DNA of 7,314 nucleotides from Treponema sp. (lineage in GTDB: Bacteria > Spirochaetota > Spirochaetia > Treponematales > Breznakiellaceae): assembly GCA_031288575.1 (NCBI GenBank), contig JAITRD010000220.1:1-7314 (forward strand), in the 5' to 3' direction. The notes under the pieces are model-generated. The model had not been told where the DNA came from. It was given only the letters and a program-made list of their open reading frames with translations, and did no database searches. Shown here in pieces: positions 5,544 through 7,314 of the stretch (the first letter of the stretch is position 1; every line of letters starts with the position of its first letter). A program made the translations under genes and the position numbers.

Positions 5544-7214
5544 CTATCTTTTTAAATACCGGTCCAAGGCAGCCTGCCGGAGGGCAATGGCGTCTTCGAT
5601 GCCCATCCTCCGCAGGGTGTCCCGGTAAGAGTCGTAGGTACCCAGGGCCATGCTTCCGGTAATGAATTTTACATTGCACTCCTGCACATAGGTTTCAATA
5701 TCGGTATAAATTGAAGAATATTTTGTGGATTCCTCCGCCGTCATGGTCGTGCGGCCGGATATGACCCAATCCGCGTCAAAGGTTGCCCAGGTGCGGTACG
5801 CGGACTGCTTGTTGGCATCGGCCTGTTCTATCTGGGCCGCTTCCACCCGCAGGGGAGGATTTTTGACCCAGTATTTTACCAGCACCGTGGCGGAGGACAT
5901 CTTGTTCGGGTTTGCGTAACGGAAATCGTAATCCCCAATACGGTGGCCGTCGGGGGCTTCCTGCCATACTACGCCCTTTTGGGATTCCAGGCCGTAATTC
6001 GCGTTCAGGTACACATCCTCCGCGTAAAAACCGTCAACCCACCGTATGGCCTGCTCAATATATTTACTGTCCGCCGAAATTTGTACGCACCCGTCATGGA
6101 GCTGATCCCCCCCGGTAACGCTGCGGAAACGCGGATCCGCGCCCCCGGCTTTTTTTGGCTGGGGAGCGGCCACCAGGTAAAAATCGCGGTTTGCGGCGCC
6201 CCGCGAAACATAGGTTTCGGAAAGCCGGGTGGCCCAGTCAACCAGGGAACCAACCTTGTCGTTGAGCATCATGTCATTATCGGCGGAATAGCCGATGCTT
6301 GCCCGGGTGGGAAAATCCCTGTCCAAAAGCCCCTCGTTGTACCATTTATTCAGCATGGTCAGATACTCTTTATAGGCATCATCCATGGGCCCGTATTTTA
6401 CCTTGCCGGCGGCTTGGTAGAAATAGGGGGCGGTCCCGTAGCCGGCGATAAATTCCCCGGTAACGTCGATGCCATATTTGCTGGTATAAAAGGGAGCCTC
6501 AATTTTTAATTGATCCCGAAAGGCGGTCAGTACATCGTACCACTCATCATAGGTTGTCGGAATTTGCTTATTTACCTTGTCCAGAAAATCCTTGCGGATG
6601 GCAAGCCCCAGTTCGGGCATTACGGTTTTGTTCATCGGCTTCCAGACTCCCCAGAGGCCGTACATATTGCCCGTGTCGGTGTATACGGCCTTGGAAAGCC
6701 CCGTCGCCGCCCCGTTGTTAATCCAGCTTACATAATTCGGCGCAAGGTGCAAATAATCGGCCATGTTGACAAAATACCCGTCTTCGATAGCCTTATCCTC
6801 CCCGCCCCGGTAGATATGGGTGTTGGGGGATGAATAGATCATGTCCGGCATGTCGTCCGAGGCAAAAAGCAGGTTAAAGGCGTCCCGCTCGGAGTTTGCC
6901 GGGGGAACAATAAAATTGATGCGGATATTTGTTTTTTTCTCATACCATTGAAAAAACTCCGCGTCGTTAAAATCCGTCAGCTCCCCCATGGAACCGGCCA
7001 TGGGATACCAAAGATCCAGGGTGATTTTACTGTCCGCAATGGGATAACCCTGCTCGTTTATCAAACCGTTGACGTTTTGACTGGCCGGCTGCCCCGGCTG
7101 GATTTGACCGGACGCGGCCGGGGCCGCTGAAGCCGGGGCGGAGCGGCTGCATCCCATAAGACTTGCCACCGCCAAAACCGTGATGCCTAAAAGGACCGTT
7201 TTGGTTAATTTCAT
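5544..7214 (-). CDS. Extracellular solute-binding lipoprotein of an LplA/YtcQ-type ABC transporter
   Basis: The 556-residue protein captures the substrate outside the membrane and hands it to the LplB/YtcP permeases. It has a lipoprotein signal peptide: MKLTK, a hydrophobic stretch (about 7-20), and the lipobox LMGC with Cys22 as the lipidated residue. An Ala/Ser/Pro/Gln-rich flexible linker (about 23-50) follows. The mature domain opens with the first beta strand ITLDLWYP (64-71). It contains the family-typical stretch DAFNLLFASDDMPDMIY at 111-127, which resembles the LASGDLPDI pattern of family 1 binding proteins. Its length is near 550 residues, usual for LplA/YtcQ proteins and longer than MalE. 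The start at 7214 is chosen over one six codons upstream because GAGGAGG lies 5 bp ahead. It is the first identifiable gene of the operon. The substrate is unknown. Confidence 0.92.
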   Translation of the reverse strand: MKLTKTVLLGITVLAVASLMGCSRSAPASAAPAASGQIQPGQPASQNVNGLINEQGYPIADSKITLDLWYPMAGSMGELTDFNDAEFFQWYEKKTNIRINFIVPPANSERDAFNLLFASDDMPDMIYSSPNTHIYRGGEDKAIEDGYFVNMADYLHLAPNYVSWINNGAATGLSKAVYTDTGNMYGLWGVWKPMNKTVMPELGLAIRKDFLDKVNKQIPTTYDEWYDVLTAFRDQLKIEAPFYTSKYGIDVTGEFIAGYGTAPYFYQAAGKVKYGPMDDAYKEYLTMLNKWYNEGLLDRDFPTRASIGYSADNDMMLNDKVGSLVDWATRLSETYVSRGAANRDFYLVAAPQPKKAGGADPRFRSVTGGDQLHDGCVQISADSKYIEQAIRWVDGFYAEDVYLNANYGLESQKGVVWQEAPDGHRIGDYDFRYANPNKMSSATVLVKYWVKNPPLRVEAAQIEQADANKQSAYRTWATFDADWVISGRTTMTAEESTKYSSIYTDIETYVQECNVKFITGSMALGTYDSYRDTLRRMGIEDAIALRQAALDRYLKR

Positions 7215-7219
7215 AAATT

Positions 7220-7226
7220 CCTCCTC
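7220..7226 (-). promoter_or_regulatory. Ribosome binding site of the binding-protein gene
   Basis: GAGGAGG on the minus strand, 5 bp before the ATG at 7214. An ATG at 7232 lies upstream of this site, so it cannot use it and is rejected. Confidence 0.85.
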
Positions 7227-7240
7227 AAACAAAAAATCGC

Positions 7241-7257
7241 TATAAACAATGTTTATA
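7241..7257. promoter_or_regulatory. 17-bp palindromic operator candidate
   Basis: TATAAACAATGTTTATA is a perfect palindrome around a central A. It lies 26 bp upstream of the binding-protein start codon and overlaps the likely -10 box. Position and symmetry suggest an operator for a dimeric repressor. AraC-type proteins usually bind direct repeats, so the neighbouring AraC-type regulator is not the obvious ligand. An AT-rich palindrome of this size could also arise by chance. Confidence 0.45.
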
Positions 7258-7283
7258 AAACCCTACTTAAAAAACTGCGGCAA
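7254..7283 (-). promoter_or_regulatory. Candidate promoter of the transport operon
   Basis: On the minus strand TTGCCG (7283-7278) and TTTATA (7259-7254) are 18 bp apart. The predicted start falls close to 7247, inside the palindrome. The -35 box would lie within the end of the possible upstream gene. Confidence 0.4.
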
Positions 7284-7314
7284 ATGCTCTTTGTGGGCTT
7301 CGAGCATTTCATCA
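7263..7314 (-). CDS. Possible C-terminal end of an upstream gene (partial)
   Basis: On the minus strand a frame entering from the window edge encodes DEMLEAHKEHLPQFFK and stops with TAG at 7265-7263. The charged, amphipathic composition looks like a real protein end. The spacing (48 bp to the ATG of the binding-protein gene) would suit an operon. Sixteen residues are too few to name a family. Confidence 0.4.
   Translation of the reverse strand, partial: DEMLEAHKEHLPQFFK

Noticed and set aside
5416..5679. N-terminal extension of LplB by 88 codons
   Set aside because: Most of it overlaps the binding-protein coding end in another frame and the intercistronic hairpins, and it has Arg/Pro/Gly-rich shadow-like composition.
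5943..6509. Long plus-strand open frame opposite the binding-protein gene
   Set aside because: It is the antisense shadow of a well-supported gene, with no ribosome binding site and no recognisable domain.
7215..7232. Six-codon extension of the binding protein
   Set aside because: It would place the GAGGAGG site inside the coding region and put acidic residues ahead of the signal peptide.
7282..7309. Inverted repeat AAATGCTC / GAGCATTT with a 12-nt loop as a terminator
   Set aside because: It lies inside the likely coding end of the upstream gene and has no T-tract immediately after the stem; eight pairs could be chance.

Overview
The window looks like an accessory region of a bacterial chromosome. 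It holds a carbohydrate-type ABC uptake operon of the LplA/LplB/YtcP kind, a membrane-anchored AraC-family regulator, a small XRE-cupin regulator, and two copies of a transposase-free mobile element. Moderately high GC, strong GAGGAGG-type ribosome binding sites, a lipoprotein solute-binding protein and the protein families fit a Treponema-like spirochaete, perhaps gut-associated. A Paenibacillus-like or other Firmicute cannot be excluded; this assignment is inference.

Left part (1-1415). Positions 1-201 are the right-hand part of a repeat element cut by the window edge. A 202-residue XRE-cupin regulator follows at 299-907, then a 16-bp palindrome (928-962). A second, complete copy of the element lies at 994-1380. 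It is 387 bp long, with 22-bp terminal inverted repeats (21/22 match) and a perfect 9-bp target duplication (GAACCGGGG) on both sides. It contains no credible protein gene, so it is MITE-like. Both copies carry a 31-34-bp stem that is kept by compensatory base changes. Both also carry the same outward-pointing promoter-like sequence at the right end, aimed at the XRE-cupin gene in one case and the AraC-type gene in the other.

Middle (1416-3521). A 701-residue regulator has two transmembrane segments around a roughly 260-residue extracytoplasmic region, a HAMP-like stretch, and a C-terminal AraC DNA-binding domain. It is convergent with the transport operon, with a gap of only 21 bp.

Right part (3543-7314, minus strand). 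In transcription order there is the possible C-terminal end of an upstream gene, then a lipoprotein solute-binding protein, an LplB-type permease and a YtcP-type permease. No ATPase is present; in this transporter class a shared ATPase encoded elsewhere is usual. A perfect 17-bp palindrome overlaps the likely -10 region ahead of the binding-protein gene, and two hairpins lie between the binding-protein and first permease genes.

Working model (inference): the AraC-type protein senses a ligand or envelope state outside the membrane and controls the adjacent operon, while its own promoter has been replaced or supplemented by the inserted element. The most unusual content is the covarying, promoter-carrying mobile element.
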